NCBI RefSeq assembly: GCF_002008365.1
Contig: NZ_MRDL01000050.1
Location: 296 to 64,295 of the forward strand
Length of the DNA: 64,000 nucleotides
Reading direction: 5' to 3'
Source of the DNA: Rhizobium leguminosarum bv. viciae USDA 2370
GTDB taxonomy: Bacteria > Pseudomonadota > Alphaproteobacteria > Rhizobiales > Rhizobiaceae
The notes below the pieces were generated by a model. That model did not search any database. It saw nothing but the letters and a program-made list of their open reading frames with translations, and had not been told where the DNA came from. The first letter of the stretch is position 1. The number at the start of each line of letters is the position of its first letter. A program made the translations under genes and the position numbers. Below are positions 35,146 to 43,321 of the stretch, piece after piece.

Positions 35146-36459
35146 ATGGAAACTTCATTCAGTGACCCATTGCCACGCGAAGCGCACCCGACACCCCGCG
35201 CGGCTGGAAAGCATGGTTCGGTCCTGAAGCAGCTCGGTCCCGGACTGATTACCGGAGCCGCCGACGACGATCCAAGCGGTATCGCGACCTACTCGCAGGC
35301 CGGAGCTCAGTTCGGCTTCAATATGCTCTGGACGATGCTGCTGACCTATCCATTGATGTCGGCGATCCAGCTCATCAGCGCCCGCATCGGCCGTGTCACG
35401 GGATGCGGCCTCGCCACCAACATCGGGGCGATATGGCCCAAGCCAGTTGTCGTCGGACTGGTACTGCTTCTATTCGTGGCGAACACGATTAACATCGGTG
35501 CCAACCTTGCTGCAATGGGAGCTTCCGCGGAACTCGCCACTGGAATACCGAGTCTTCCGGTAACCATGGTTTTCGCTGTTCTGTCCCTCACGATGCAGAT
35601 GTTCATTCGCTACGAAAGCTACGCACGATATCTCAAATGGCTGACGCTCGTGTTGTTGAGCTATGCCGCCGTTCTGTTCGTTGTCGAGATCGATTGGGTC
35701 GCGGCTCTGAAGGGCTTCATATGGCCGTCCTTTCCCCTGTCAGGGGACAGTTTTACGGTCATCGTGGCGATCCTCGGAACCACGATCAGCCCCTACCTTT
35801 TTTTCTGGCAATCGAGCCAAGAGGTCGAGGAGATTGATGGCAACGACAGCGCAGAGCCGCTCAAGAGCGACCCGAGACAGGCTCCGAAGGAACTCAAGCG
35901 AATCCGTCTCGACACCTTTGCCGGAATGGCGGTTTCCAACATCGTCGCGATCGCCATCATCATGAGCACCGCAGCCACACTCCATGCTCATGGCAAGACC
36001 GAGATTGCGTCGGCTGCCGATGTCGCCGAGGCCCTCAAACCTCTCGCGGGCGAGTTCGCATTCGTGCTGTTCAGCCTCGGCATCATCGGGACCGGCATGC
36101 TGTCCATTCCGGTGCTTGCGGGATCCGCAGCCTATGCCTTTGGCGAGAGCCAGGACTGGAAATGTGGCCTGGAGCACAAGCCGTGGGAGGCCTACGGGTT
36201 CTATGGAGTGATCGCGGCTGCCACCCTGCTGGGACTTGGCCTCGAGTTTATGCCTATCGATCCCATAAAAATGCTGTTTTGGAGTGCTGTTATCAACGGT
36301 TTCGTCGCGGTGCCGATCATGGTGGCAATGATGATGGTGGTCAGCCGTCACGAACGAATGAAACAATTCACAGCCTCCAAGACCGTTTTATTCTTCGGCT
36401 GGGCCGCCACCGTAGTCATGGCGATGGCGGCGATTGCAATGATCGTTCTCAAAACATGA
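35146..36459 (+). CDS. Nramp-family metal transporter homologue
   Basis: The 437-residue protein has ~11 membrane segments in the Nramp/LeuT-type arrangement. The first-helix motif reads DDDPSGIATYSQAG in place of the canonical DPGN. The sixth-helix region reads TTISPYLFFWQSSQEVEE in place of MPH. This divergent clade is widespread in rhizobia and its ion preference (Mn, Mg, Fe or others) is uncertain. GGGAGGAG precedes the ATG. It is a single gene downstream of the hydrolase fragment. Confidence 0.88.
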   Translation: METSFSDPLPREAHPTPRAAGKHGSVLKQLGPGLITGAADDDPSGIATYSQAGAQFGFNMLWTMLLTYPLMSAIQLISARIGRVTGCGLATNIGAIWPKPVVVGLVLLLFVANTINIGANLAAMGASAELATGIPSLPVTMVFAVLSLTMQMFIRYESYARYLKWLTLVLLSYAAVLFVVEIDWVAALKGFIWPSFPLSGDSFTVIVAILGTTISPYLFFWQSSQEVEEIDGNDSAEPLKSDPRQAPKELKRIRLDTFAGMAVSNIVAIAIIMSTAATLHAHGKTEIASAADVAEALKPLAGEFAFVLFSLGIIGTGMLSIPVLAGSAAYAFGESQDWKCGLEHKPWEAYGFYGVIAAATLLGLGLEFMPIDPIKMLFWSAVINGFVAVPIMVAMMMVVSRHERMKQFTASKTVLFFGWAATVVMAMAAIAMIVLKT

Positions 36460-36538
36460 CGTCCGCTGGAACCTCCCTCGGGCTGGCGGATTTTTACCAA
36501 TGCCAATTCAAGTGTTCACCCCGCGCAATGGTCCCAAC

Positions 36539-36838
36539 CTAATGCAGCACTGAAAGCTTCGCCTGCCTCTCCAGAAGACCTTCGACGGTACCAATAAGCC
36601 TCGCGGCCCGCCGCAAGATGACCGCGCCGGTTGCGCTCACCGCGATGTCGTTGGACATCCTTTCCATACAGCCTGCCACCTCCATCATTGCCGTGCCGAG
36701 CTCGCTGTGGCCGATGCGGTCCGCCAGCCGTGCAAGGCGGCGGATGTTCTCCACATAGCGGGAAATCACCAAGAGCCGCTGTGGCACGGGATCATAGGTA
36801 GTGGTGACAATCCGAGGTCGGGTTTGCCTGACTTTCAT
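36539..36838 (-). CDS. Hypothetical helical protein (99 aa)
   Basis: The product is basic and helical: MKVRQTRPRIVTTTYDPVPQ, VENIRRLARLADRIGHSELG and MSNDIAVSATGAVILRRAAR. GGGAGG precedes the ATG. Bases ~36549-36695 recur nearly unchanged at 49027-49173 as a truncated copy. No family recognised. It is the second of two leftward genes spaced by 14 bases, so probably cotranscribed with the next gene. Confidence 0.65.
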   Translation of the reverse strand: MKVRQTRPRIVTTTYDPVPQRLLVISRYVENIRRLARLADRIGHSELGTAMMEVAGCMERMSNDIAVSATGAVILRRAARLIGTVEGLLERQAKLSVLH

Positions 36839-36852
36839 GTTCGGCCTCCCGC

Positions 36853-37179
36853 TTATCCAAGCAAAACCTCATGGCGCGCGGGCCGCGTCTGCGAGCCCTT
36901 GTCTCGCCACTCGTCGAGCTTCTTGAGCGCGTCAAGAATGTCTCTGTATCGAACCGGACGGGGAAGGCCCGGCGGATGGCGTAGTTCCGGCAACGATTCG
37001 ACCGCGTGAAGGTCAGAAGCCCACGAAGCGAGAATTGCTCGTTTCTCGTCACTCGAAAGCCGCGCTGAGACGACCTCCTCCGGGCGGTCGAAGTGTCGGT
37101 GCGGGTGAAGAATGTGCGACGCGGATATCGCGTCGACCGCCTCGTGGGGGGTAGTGTGTTCAGAGCCTTTCGTTTTCAT
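36853..37179 (-). CDS. Hypothetical protein (108 aa)
   Basis: The product includes His-rich ISASHILHPHRHFDRPEEVV and SARLSSDEKRAILASWASDL, then VRYRDILDALKKLDEWRDKG. The SSDEKRAILASWASD segment recurs in rhizobial proteins of unknown function. AGGAG lies before the ATG. Upstream on this strand CGAAC-N17-CGTT (37270-37245) is a one-mismatch EcfG-like promoter. It is the first gene of a two-gene unit. Confidence 0.65.
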   Translation of the reverse strand: MKTKGSEHTTPHEAVDAISASHILHPHRHFDRPEEVVSARLSSDEKRAILASWASDLHAVESLPELRHPPGLPRPVRYRDILDALKKLDEWRDKGSQTRPARHEVLLG

Positions 37180-37303
37180 CTTGCATCTCCTAAAAACTTC
37201 CAGCTAACGGAGCGAAAATCTCCAGGTGAAAAGGAGATTGTTTCAACGAAACCAGCATTCAAGAGGTTCGAAGCGCGCCGCTCAAATTTTTTTTGAAGCG
37301 CCT

Positions 37304-37332
37304 CTTGAATCAAAAAACGCTCGAGACCAGAT
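37304..37332 (+). promoter_or_regulatory. Possible RpoH (sigma-32) promoter of hsp20
   Basis: CTTGAA at 37304-37309 is 17 bases from CCAGAT at 37327-37332, similar to rhizobial heat-shock promoters (CTTGAA-N17-CCATnT). Transcription would begin near 37340, giving a leader of ~86 bases that contains the ROSE-type structure. Confidence 0.4.
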
Positions 37333-37337
37333 CATTT

Positions 37338-37425
37338 TCCGTCGGTCGCCCGATGGGGCCGACAGCAACCAGGAGACGCCGGATTCCGCGTCTCCATTCC
37401 AACTCGCTTTACGAAGGATTTGGTT
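37338..37425 (+). promoter_or_regulatory. ROSE-type RNA thermometer in the hsp20 leader
   Basis: Upstream hairpins include GGAGACGC/GCGTCTCC (37371-37394). The last hairpin spans 37399-37423. It pairs CCAA with TTGG, and TC-G-CTT with AAG-GA around loop TACG, so that the ribosome site AAGGA is masked. The sequence TCGCT with its bulged G is the conserved U(U/C)GCU motif of ROSE elements that melt at heat-shock temperature. Confidence 0.8.
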
Positions 37426-37902
37426 ATGAGAAACGACTTCGATTTCGCACCGCTCTATCGGTCCAGCATCGGCTTCGACCGTGTCTTTAACCTCTTGAAC
37501 AACACGCAGCAGCGCCTGCAGGCCATCGACACCTGGCCGCCCTACGACATCGTCAAGACGGACGAGAACGGCTATCGCATTAAGATGGCGCTCGCCGGCT
37601 TCGCCGACGCCGATCTCGAGATCACGCAAGAGCGCAACGTGCTCGTGGTGAAGGGTCAGAAGGCCGACGAGAAGGATGGTGAATACTTACATCGCGGTAT
37701 CGCCGGCCGCGCCTTCGAGCGCCGCTTCGAACTCGCCGACCACGTCAAGGTGGAGAACGCTTCTTTGACGAACGGCCTTCTCAGCATCGAGCTTAAGCGG
37801 GAGATCCCAGAAGCGATGAAGCCCCGCAAGATCGCGATCGGCAGCAGGGCCGGAACACTGGCCCCTCTGCAGATCGAAGGCGAAAAGCAGGAAGCCGCCT
37901 GA
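37426..37902 (+). CDS. Small heat-shock protein, Hsp20/IbpA type
   Basis: The 158-residue chaperone starts MRNDFDFAPLYRSSIGFDRV (class A rhizobial sHsp), followed by an alpha-crystallin domain at ~37-130 (YDIVKTDENGYRIKMALAGF, FERRFELADHVKVENASLTN, GLLSIELKRE). The GL-L motif and C-terminal IAIGS fit the oligomerising design. It holds unfolding proteins in the cytoplasm. GAAGGA lies before the ATG within the ROSE hairpin, so translation is probably heat-controlled. Confidence 0.93.
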   Translation: MRNDFDFAPLYRSSIGFDRVFNLLNNTQQRLQAIDTWPPYDIVKTDENGYRIKMALAGFADADLEITQERNVLVVKGQKADEKDGEYLHRGIAGRAFERRFELADHVKVENASLTNGLLSIELKREIPEAMKPRKIAIGSRAGTLAPLQIEGEKQEAA

Positions 37903-37979
37903 TTTGAAGGAGGAGCGGGAGCGCTGTCTTGGGCGGCGCTCCCGTCCGTGTGAAATAGAGAAGATTTCCCAAAAAGCGT

Positions 37980-38112
37980 GATACCGGTAACGCCTGAGCG
38001 CCGTACACCGAGCATGAGTGAGAGGAATTCGTGGGTGAGGGGCAGATCATTGTCCCGCAGCCGGTCTTGGCACATCAAGCCCTGTATTTTGTGGCGTTTG
38101 TGATGAGCTGTG
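37980..38112 (-). pseudogene. Fragment of a Crp/Fnr-type regulator gene
   Basis: The minus strand encodes LMCQDRLRDNDLPLTHEFLS then LMLGVRRSGVT, the helix-turn-helix region of the regulator at 25138 (LMCHDRLEGNNLAITHEFLA LMLGVRRSGVT). Similarity stops on both sides and no cNMP domain is present. It lies directly behind hsp20 and cannot make a working regulator. Confidence 0.75.
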
Positions 38113-38175
38113 CAACATGAGAGAGAACGCTACCGTCGACGTTGAAACATACCCGCAGGCCTTCCATGGAGCCGA

Positions 38176-38200
38176 GGAACTATATCTTATCGGTGGCGTT
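38176..38200 (+). promoter_or_regulatory. EcfG-like promoter (GGAAC-N16-CGTT)
   Basis: GGAAC (38176-38180), a 16-base spacer and CGTT (38197-38200) match the alphaproteobacterial general-stress consensus fully. The DUF1236 ATG lies 36 bases downstream. Confidence 0.6.
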
Positions 38201-38235
38201 TACCGGGACACTAAAAATCCTGGGAGGATAACAAC

Positions 38236-38523
38236 ATGAAAACACTGGTCATCTCTGCAGCAGCGCTGTTTCTGTCCCTCGGAGGCGCGGCGGTCGCGCA
38301 GACGACGACGGTCGTCGTTCCTGGCGAGGTCAGGACCTATGTCGAAAAACAGGAAACGCCATCCGTCACCTTTGAAGGTGACGTCGCAGTCGGCACGGCT
38401 TTTCCTGACACGGTCGAGATCCACAAGATTCCCGATCAACCTGATTACGGTTATGTAGTCGTCAACAAAAGACGTGTGCTCGTCAATCCGAAGACCCGCA
38501 CAGTGATTGAGGTCATCAAATAA
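38236..38523 (+). CDS. DUF1236 family secreted protein
   Basis: The 95-residue product has a signal peptide (cleavage near AAVAQ) and a DUF1236 domain (VAVGTAFPDTVEIHKIPDQP, DYGYVVVNKRRVLVNPKTRT). The family is periplasmic, found mainly in rhizobia and relatives, and of unknown function. GGGAGG precedes the ATG. Two longer paralogues lie at 45131 and 45629. Confidence 0.9.
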   Translation: MKTLVISAAALFLSLGGAAVAQTTTVVVPGEVRTYVEKQETPSVTFEGDVAVGTAFPDTVEIHKIPDQPDYGYVVVNKRRVLVNPKTRTVIEVIK

Positions 38524-38577
38524 CTTCAAAGTATCGCGGGCTTGCTTCCTGCCCGCGATGCCTCTCCTCCGTCCGCA

Positions 38578-39717
38578 TCAGGTGCCGTTCGCTCGGGGAG
38601 CGAGGGCTGAATTCAGCTTGGCATCCACCGCAGCCAGCCGTATCAGATGACGTCGTAATCGCGGGGTCTCCTTTGGGCATTCGAGACGCGAAGGACCAAT
38701 ATGATCGTCAAATTTCAACCTCTTCATTAGCGGCTGATCTTCACGGTTTGCTGTGGTCGTCCCGAGACGAAGACAGTGTTGTATTCCGCGCAGACCCTTC
38801 TCGAGCACAAGCCGAACCACGAACCACGGGTCGCTTCGGAAAATCACCCCAATGGTCACGACTGACAGATACGTTCTCCGAGCTTGTCGGAATTCCCAAA
38901 ACGCATATTTCTGCGTGGCGTCGATTGCACTTCCGATCGCGTATCGGGGGACTTGCGGATTTGCGGCCAGCGAACGCCGGACGACTTCCAGAGCACTTTT
39001 GCCCATTCGCAGGTGATCGGAAGACATGCTGCCTGGATGCTTTCGATATCCCACCAGCCGTTCGGGAACGACTTCGATGAAGTAGCGTGCGGCTAGCTTG
39101 AGCTCGAAATCGAGGTCTTCGCAGCCTCCAATGCCCACTGCTGCATATGAGCTATCAAACCCACCTATCGCAAGCGCGACGTCACGCCGGACGAGGAGCG
39201 CGCTTCCATTCCCTATATACTTAACATTCAGATGCCGGGCATAGATATATCCTCTTGCAACATCGGAACTGCCAGGGCGAACGATCTCGTCGTCCTCGTT
39301 GATGATGTAATGCAGCGTGTAGACCGCAGCCCAGTGCGAGGGCAACCGCTTGAGGGCGTTCACCTGCTTTTCGATTTTCGTTGGGTGCCAGAGATCGTCC
39401 GCATCAAGGAATGCCACGAATCGACCTGATGATGCCTCGATCCCAGCATTCCTTGCGGCGGCGACACCGCGGTTGGGGGTGGACAGGAGGTGGATCCGTG
39501 AGTCTGACGTCACTATCTGCTCGACGAGTTTTGCCGTGTCGTCCGTGGAACCGTCGTTGACAACGACAATCTCCAGGGCGGCGTAGGTCTGGCGCATAGC
39601 GGACCGAAGCGTGCGCTCAATGTAAGTGGAAGCATTGAAGGCCGGGATGACTACCGAGACCAGAGGCTGGTCAGAATGAAATGTGTCAGGTCGATCTTCA
39701 ACTTTATATGAAAGCAT
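38578..39717 (-). CDS. Family 2 glycosyltransferase
   Basis: The 379-residue enzyme has a GT-A fold: PLVSVVIPAFNASTYIERTL, LEIVVVNDGSTDDTAKLVEQ, and the nucleotide-sugar/metal motif FLDADDLWHP. GCEDLDFELKLAARYFIEVV holds the catalytic-base region (ED). Residues ~270-379 are a less conserved tail. No membrane helix is seen, so it probably acts at the cytoplasmic face in polysaccharide synthesis. The donor and acceptor are unknown. It lies alone, without other polysaccharide genes. Confidence 0.88.
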   Translation of the reverse strand: MLSYKVEDRPDTFHSDQPLVSVVIPAFNASTYIERTLRSAMRQTYAALEIVVVNDGSTDDTAKLVEQIVTSDSRIHLLSTPNRGVAAARNAGIEASSGRFVAFLDADDLWHPTKIEKQVNALKRLPSHWAAVYTLHYIINEDDEIVRPGSSDVARGYIYARHLNVKYIGNGSALLVRRDVALAIGGFDSSYAAVGIGGCEDLDFELKLAARYFIEVVPERLVGYRKHPGSMSSDHLRMGKSALEVVRRSLAANPQVPRYAIGSAIDATQKYAFWEFRQARRTYLSVVTIGVIFRSDPWFVVRLVLEKGLRGIQHCLRLGTTTANREDQPLMKRLKFDDHIGPSRLECPKETPRLRRHLIRLAAVDAKLNSALAPRANGT

Positions 39718-40194
39718 TGCAGATCTCTCGCCACGTCAATCACAAAGATACTTTCGTACAGGTGAAGGGACTGCTTTTGATTTCTGCCGTTTCCCTACAT
39801 TCAATTCGGGGCGGGCAAATCCCAGCCGCCGACATTGTTGGAACGCCGTCAACAAGCCTACACTCTAACTTTGTTCTGCGGGCGCAAACGGACTTTGGTC
39901 CGACGTAGACCCTCTACTTTCGGAGAAGAGGGTAGATATGTCAGCCGCACGTTGGTGAAAAACTGGAAGAAATTCGGGCCTGGCTGTCAAGATCTCGTCC
40001 TTCGACACTTCGTTCACGCGGGTCGCGGACAGGGCGCGGGCGCGCGATCTCAGTGAGGCAACCCGATCTCGGACCTTAGTTGGGGATGCTTGAGACTGAA
40101 GTCCTACACGTGGAACCGCTTGTGGCGGGGAGTGTTTTCGTTGGCGACGCCAGAGAGCGCCGCGCCGATTTTGAAGCCGCCCTGGAGACCAAAC
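39718..40194. other. Intergenic stretch with two hairpins
   Basis: CGGAC-TTTG-GTCCG (39889-39902) resembles hairpins at 40862-40875 and 43446-43459. ACCCTCT/AGAGGGT follows at ~39910-39935. No gene is recognised here. Confidence 0.4.
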
Positions 40195-40572
40195 ATGCGT
40201 CTGCTCATCGTCGAAGAAGAACCGGGAATCGCTCTGGTGATCGAGGAGGTCGCGATCGACGCCGGATTCGAAATCACTGGCATCGCGGGAGACATGTCAG
40301 AGGCTCTGGAGCTCGGCTCCGAAGCGGACATCGCCATCATCGACGTCCGGCTTGGGGATGGACTGACCGGGCCGTCCATTGCCCGCGCCCTCTTTTCCGG
40401 GTTCGGACTTGGTGTGGTGTATTTCACCCTGAACCCCGGCCTTGTCGAAAACCCGGAGGGCCGAGCTGTCGTCACCAAACCCGCGAGTCCGGAAAGAATA
40501 GTGGACGCGTTGTCTATGGCAGCCAAGAACGCAAGAACGCATCGCGTCGCGAGCAAGCCCACCTTCCACTGA
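40195..40572 (+). CDS. Single-domain response regulator
   Basis: The 125-residue receiver starts MRLLIVEEEPGIALVIEEVA (acidic pocket, E instead of the usual D pair). It has the phospho-acceptor D in ADIAIIDVRLGDG, T in VVYFTLNP and K in VVTKPASPERI. No output domain follows, so it could act as a phosphate sink or phosphorelay partner for the nearby HWE kinases, as LovR-type proteins do in Caulobacter. GGAGA precedes the ATG. Confidence 0.85.
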   Translation: MRLLIVEEEPGIALVIEEVAIDAGFEITGIAGDMSEALELGSEADIAIIDVRLGDGLTGPSIARALFSGFGLGVVYFTLNPGLVENPEGRAVVTKPASPERIVDALSMAAKNARTHRVASKPTFH

Positions 40573-40760
40573 ACGCTTGAGGCGCCGTTGATCGGTTTCC
40601 TCCCCCCAAACCCAGTGCTGCCGACACTATTCCTATTGTCGGTCGGGAGATGCACCTGCCCACTCCGCAATCGTATGAAGCGGCTGTGCTCGAATTTTTC
40701 AACGAAGGCTACCCTCGGGGAACTCCTCATGACGCCCAACATGGATCGACAGCGCTTCAC

Positions 40761-40880
40761 CAGGGAGGTTCTGACTGGATACAGCAACATCGCTAAAACC
40801 TCCCTGGTGTCCTCTCAACAAGGATGAGGAAAATTTAAGTGAGACAGCGCCGAGGGGAAGACGGACCTAAGTCCGACTAG
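40761..40880 (+). repeat. Intergenic repeat element, copy A
   Basis: CAGGGAGGTT (40761-40770) pairs with AACCTCCCTG (40797-40806). It is followed by a CAAGGAT and AAATTTAA-like segment, GCCGAGGG, and a hairpin CGGAC-CTAA-GTCCG (40862-40875). The same order recurs at 43322-43462. It lies between the single-domain regulator and a BON-like gene. It could encode a small structured RNA. Confidence 0.55.
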
Positions 40881-40955
40881 CGCTCCAGGACCTGCTTCTC
40901 ATGGTAGGCTTGAAGTAATATGAAGCTCCGCGGAGGGACGGAACAGGAGGATGAT

Positions 40956-41126
40956 ATGAAGTTCGGTTCCGACAAAGCCAGCCATGAAGAGCGCTGCTCC
41001 CAAGGCCATAGTTCAGGCTACATAACAAACGCCGCCGACCGCGAGAAAGGCATCTCGCTTGCGGCGATGATCGTCGGCAAGGAGAACGTCCAAGACCGGA
41101 TGGTGAGCCGCTTCCCCACGCAGTAG
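40956..41126 (+). CDS. BON-like protein with internal deletion (56 aa)
   Basis: The product MKFGSDKASHEERCSQGHSS jumps to GYITNAADREKGISLAAMIV and ends KENVQDRMVSRFPTQ. Compared with the BON protein at 44729 it lacks ~34 residues of the domain core, in frame. AGGAGG precedes the ATG, as in the full copy. It may be a non-functional duplicate. Confidence 0.6.
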   Translation: MKFGSDKASHEERCSQGHSSGYITNAADREKGISLAAMIVGKENVQDRMVSRFPTQ

Positions 41127-41273
41127 CGCGTCGCAATCTTTCAGATTCTCTACCAGTCCTGTCGCCGGAGCCGGACGCGATCAGATATCTGAACCGGCAT
41201 ACCATGTCGTTTCGCTGAGACCTGCAAAATCACGATATAACGCAGGCCTAACTAAAAGTGTTCAGCGCTATTC

Positions 41274-41290
41274 GGGAGCAAATGCCACCA
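41274..41290 (-). repeat. Short dispersed repeat (CTGGTGGCATTTGCT), reverse copy
   Basis: Reverse complement of CTGGTGGCATTTGCTCCC. The forward copy at 42428-42444 lies on the other side of the hydrolase gene. Related copies are at 43506-43532 and 44662-44687. Confidence 0.5.
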
Positions 41291-41331
41291 GCTCGGTATT
41301 GGAGTTCCGCTCTCGATGCTTAGCCATCGCA

Positions 41332-42318
41332 TCAGTTGAGGCGAAATACTCCTGTCAGGAACTTCTTCACCGTGGCTTGCGCTGCCTCGGTCGCAGCTTT
41401 GTCGTAGCCCACTGTTGAACCGAGCTCCACACAAGCATCATTGAAGGTGAAGGGTTTGCCAGTCTCGACATTGATTATCTTGCCGTCTTCCTCGCGGCGC
41501 TGACAATTGCGAGAGGATTGTGCGCTTTGCGTAACGGAAACCAACCGCGCATCGGGGTTATCGAACCCGTGGTGCGCGCCGGGGTACTCGGTCATGACAG
41601 CGTCCTTTCCGGCGGCGTTGAGACGCGTGATGTAATCAAGGCACGTCACAGCCAGGGTCGTGTCGTCCGCCGCGCCGTGGAATTCGCGGACTGGTGCGTC
41701 TGCAATGTCGAGTTCATCAATGAAGTGAAAGTTGCACGCAGGGTAGAACGAAAGATGTGCGGCAATACGCGCCTTTGCTGACCCATGGAGAGCTTGGAAG
41801 CGCCGCATGCTGGTATAGAGCGCTGCGGTGGCGCCGCGCGAGAAGCCCATCACGGCGATGCGTGACGGATCGATCCGCGGGTGCGCCGCGAGCGCGTCGA
41901 CCGCGCGATAGGTGTCGTAGAATTGTGCGAACAAGCTCAGGCGCGACTGATCTGTCTCGACCTGATCTATGCCTCTACCGCCGAAACTATCAAGGCGGAA
42001 CGTGGCGATGCCCATTCTGTTGAGAAATTCGCCCCATCGGACTGCTGGCGTGCTGTTGGCAGCACCATTGGAACCATGGAGCAGAATGACGGCCGGCAGA
42101 TGCTCGTTCCAACCGGGAAATCGGAGCTGGCCGGTCAGCGTCACAGCAACTCCATTCGCCGTATTCCCCTGCAAGAACTGCTCGTCCGTCAGGGTGAGCG
42201 ACGGCACTCTCAATGTCTCGTCTGGCGGAAATTTCGGCCGGACTTCCCCAGTGTGTCCGTGCGCTGCGAACAGTGTCACGATGCACAGTGTGAGGGCGGC
42301 TCCGATGAAGCGTGCCAT
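41332..42318 (-). CDS. Secreted dienelactone-hydrolase-like protein
   Basis: The 328-residue product has a signal peptide (MARFIGAALTLCIVTLFAAH) and an alpha/beta hydrolase fold: VILLHGSNGAANSTPAVRWG, nucleophile S in VMGFSRGATAALYTS, D in FHGAADDTTLAV and H in YPGAHHGFDNP. This triad and fold suit the dienelactone hydrolase family; export suggests it acts on esters outside the cytoplasm. GGAGGT sits 7 bases before the ATG at 42318. It is flanked by inverted copies of a short repeat. Confidence 0.85.
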   Translation of the reverse strand: MARFIGAALTLCIVTLFAAHGHTGEVRPKFPPDETLRVPSLTLTDEQFLQGNTANGVAVTLTGQLRFPGWNEHLPAVILLHGSNGAANSTPAVRWGEFLNRMGIATFRLDSFGGRGIDQVETDQSRLSLFAQFYDTYRAVDALAAHPRIDPSRIAVMGFSRGATAALYTSMRRFQALHGSAKARIAAHLSFYPACNFHFIDELDIADAPVREFHGAADDTTLAVTCLDYITRLNAAGKDAVMTEYPGAHHGFDNPDARLVSVTQSAQSSRNCQRREEDGKIINVETGKPFTFNDACVELGSTVGYDKAATEAAQATVKKFLTGVFRLN

Positions 42319-42427
42319 GTCAAGCACCTCCGACTTGGCGCTAACTTAGCACGTTACGCCGCCAAACCATATTACTTCCTCGACCTGAGGCGGATTGATA
42401 TACCAGCCAACCAGCAAGCCCGATTGT

Positions 42428-42444
42428 CTGGTGGCATTTGCTGC
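42428..42444 (+). repeat. Short dispersed repeat (CTGGTGGCATTTGCT), forward copy
   Basis: CTGGTGGCATTTGCTGCCC is the inverted mate of 41274-41290. The similarity extends weakly into the following bases (AACTCCGG against the AATTCCG of the copies near 43510 and 44680). Confidence 0.5.
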
Positions 42445-42575
42445 CCAACTCCGGTGTTCAGTCGCTCATAGAGTGTCTCTAGACGTTTCCCAAACGCTTG
42501 CCATGTCTATGCCGAACAGCCAGTCGATGGACCACAGATGGCTTTTCTTCAGCCCGAGGAGATGGAGAGTGCAGC

Positions 42576-43186
42576 TTGCCAGCCATCACGCTAGCGATCG
42601 TGGACGACCACCCTCTTTTTCGAGAAGGGGTGAGCCGCAGTCTGTCCGAAATTGATGATTTCGTCGTTGTAGGCGAAGGGGCGAGCGCCGATGACGCGAC
42701 CACGCTGGCGACGTCCCACAGGCCCGACGTCCTTCTGCTCGACGTGTCCATGCCCGGAGGAGGAATCGACGCGATTTCCGATATCCTGGCACGAAGCCCA
42801 CAGACAAAGGTCCTGATGCTGACCGCCTCGGAGGACGTCGACTCTGTTGTCGCGGCACTACGACGGGGCGCAGCCGGATACATCGTCAAGGGTATCGGAT
42901 CACGCGGACTTGCTGAGGCCATTCGAACGGTCGTCGGAGGCTCGAGGTACATCTCGCCGAGCATGCGCGCCAAGGTCGAAAAAACTCTTCTCGACAGACC
43001 GGCTTCACTGACGCCCCGCGAAACCGAGGTGATAGAACTGGTCGCCGGCGGACTTACCAACAAGCAAATCGCGCGCCGTCTGGACCTCCAGGAGAAAACG
43101 ATCAAGCATCACATGACCGAATACTGTCCAAGCTTGGCGCCAGCAATCGGACGGAAGCAGCCATCAGATGGCGCCAGGGTGTCTAG
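42576..43186 (+). pseudogene. LuxR/NarL-type response regulator, frameshifted in the HTH
   Basis: A TTG at 42576 with GGAGAG upstream opens LPAITLAIVDDHPLFREGVS. It has a complete receiver (acidic DD, D in VLLLDVSMPGG, T, K in GYIVKG) and the HTH start LTPRETEVIELVAGGLTNKQ, then LDLQEKTIKHHMT. After codon ACC (43118) one base is missing. The next frame continues ILSKLGASNRTEAAIRWRQG with a stop at 43186, the normal C-terminal helix. The frame as it stands instead runs on into unrelated sequence to 43304. The DNA-binding end is therefore damaged. Confidence 0.8.
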
Positions 43187-43321
43187 CGGAGGTAGCGTAG
43201 CTACGGCGCCGAAGGCGCACGGGCTGATCGCCAAGGATTCGAGGTCGCCGACCGTTCGGATTTCTATCCGTGTCCTACAAACGCAAAGGATTCCGCATTT
43301 ATAGCGGCGTTGGGGAGTCAT

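Noticed and set aside
36539..36838. Treating the block shared with 49027 as an insertion element
   Set aside because: It has no terminal repeats or transposase, and one copy is an ordinary small gene with its own ribosome site.
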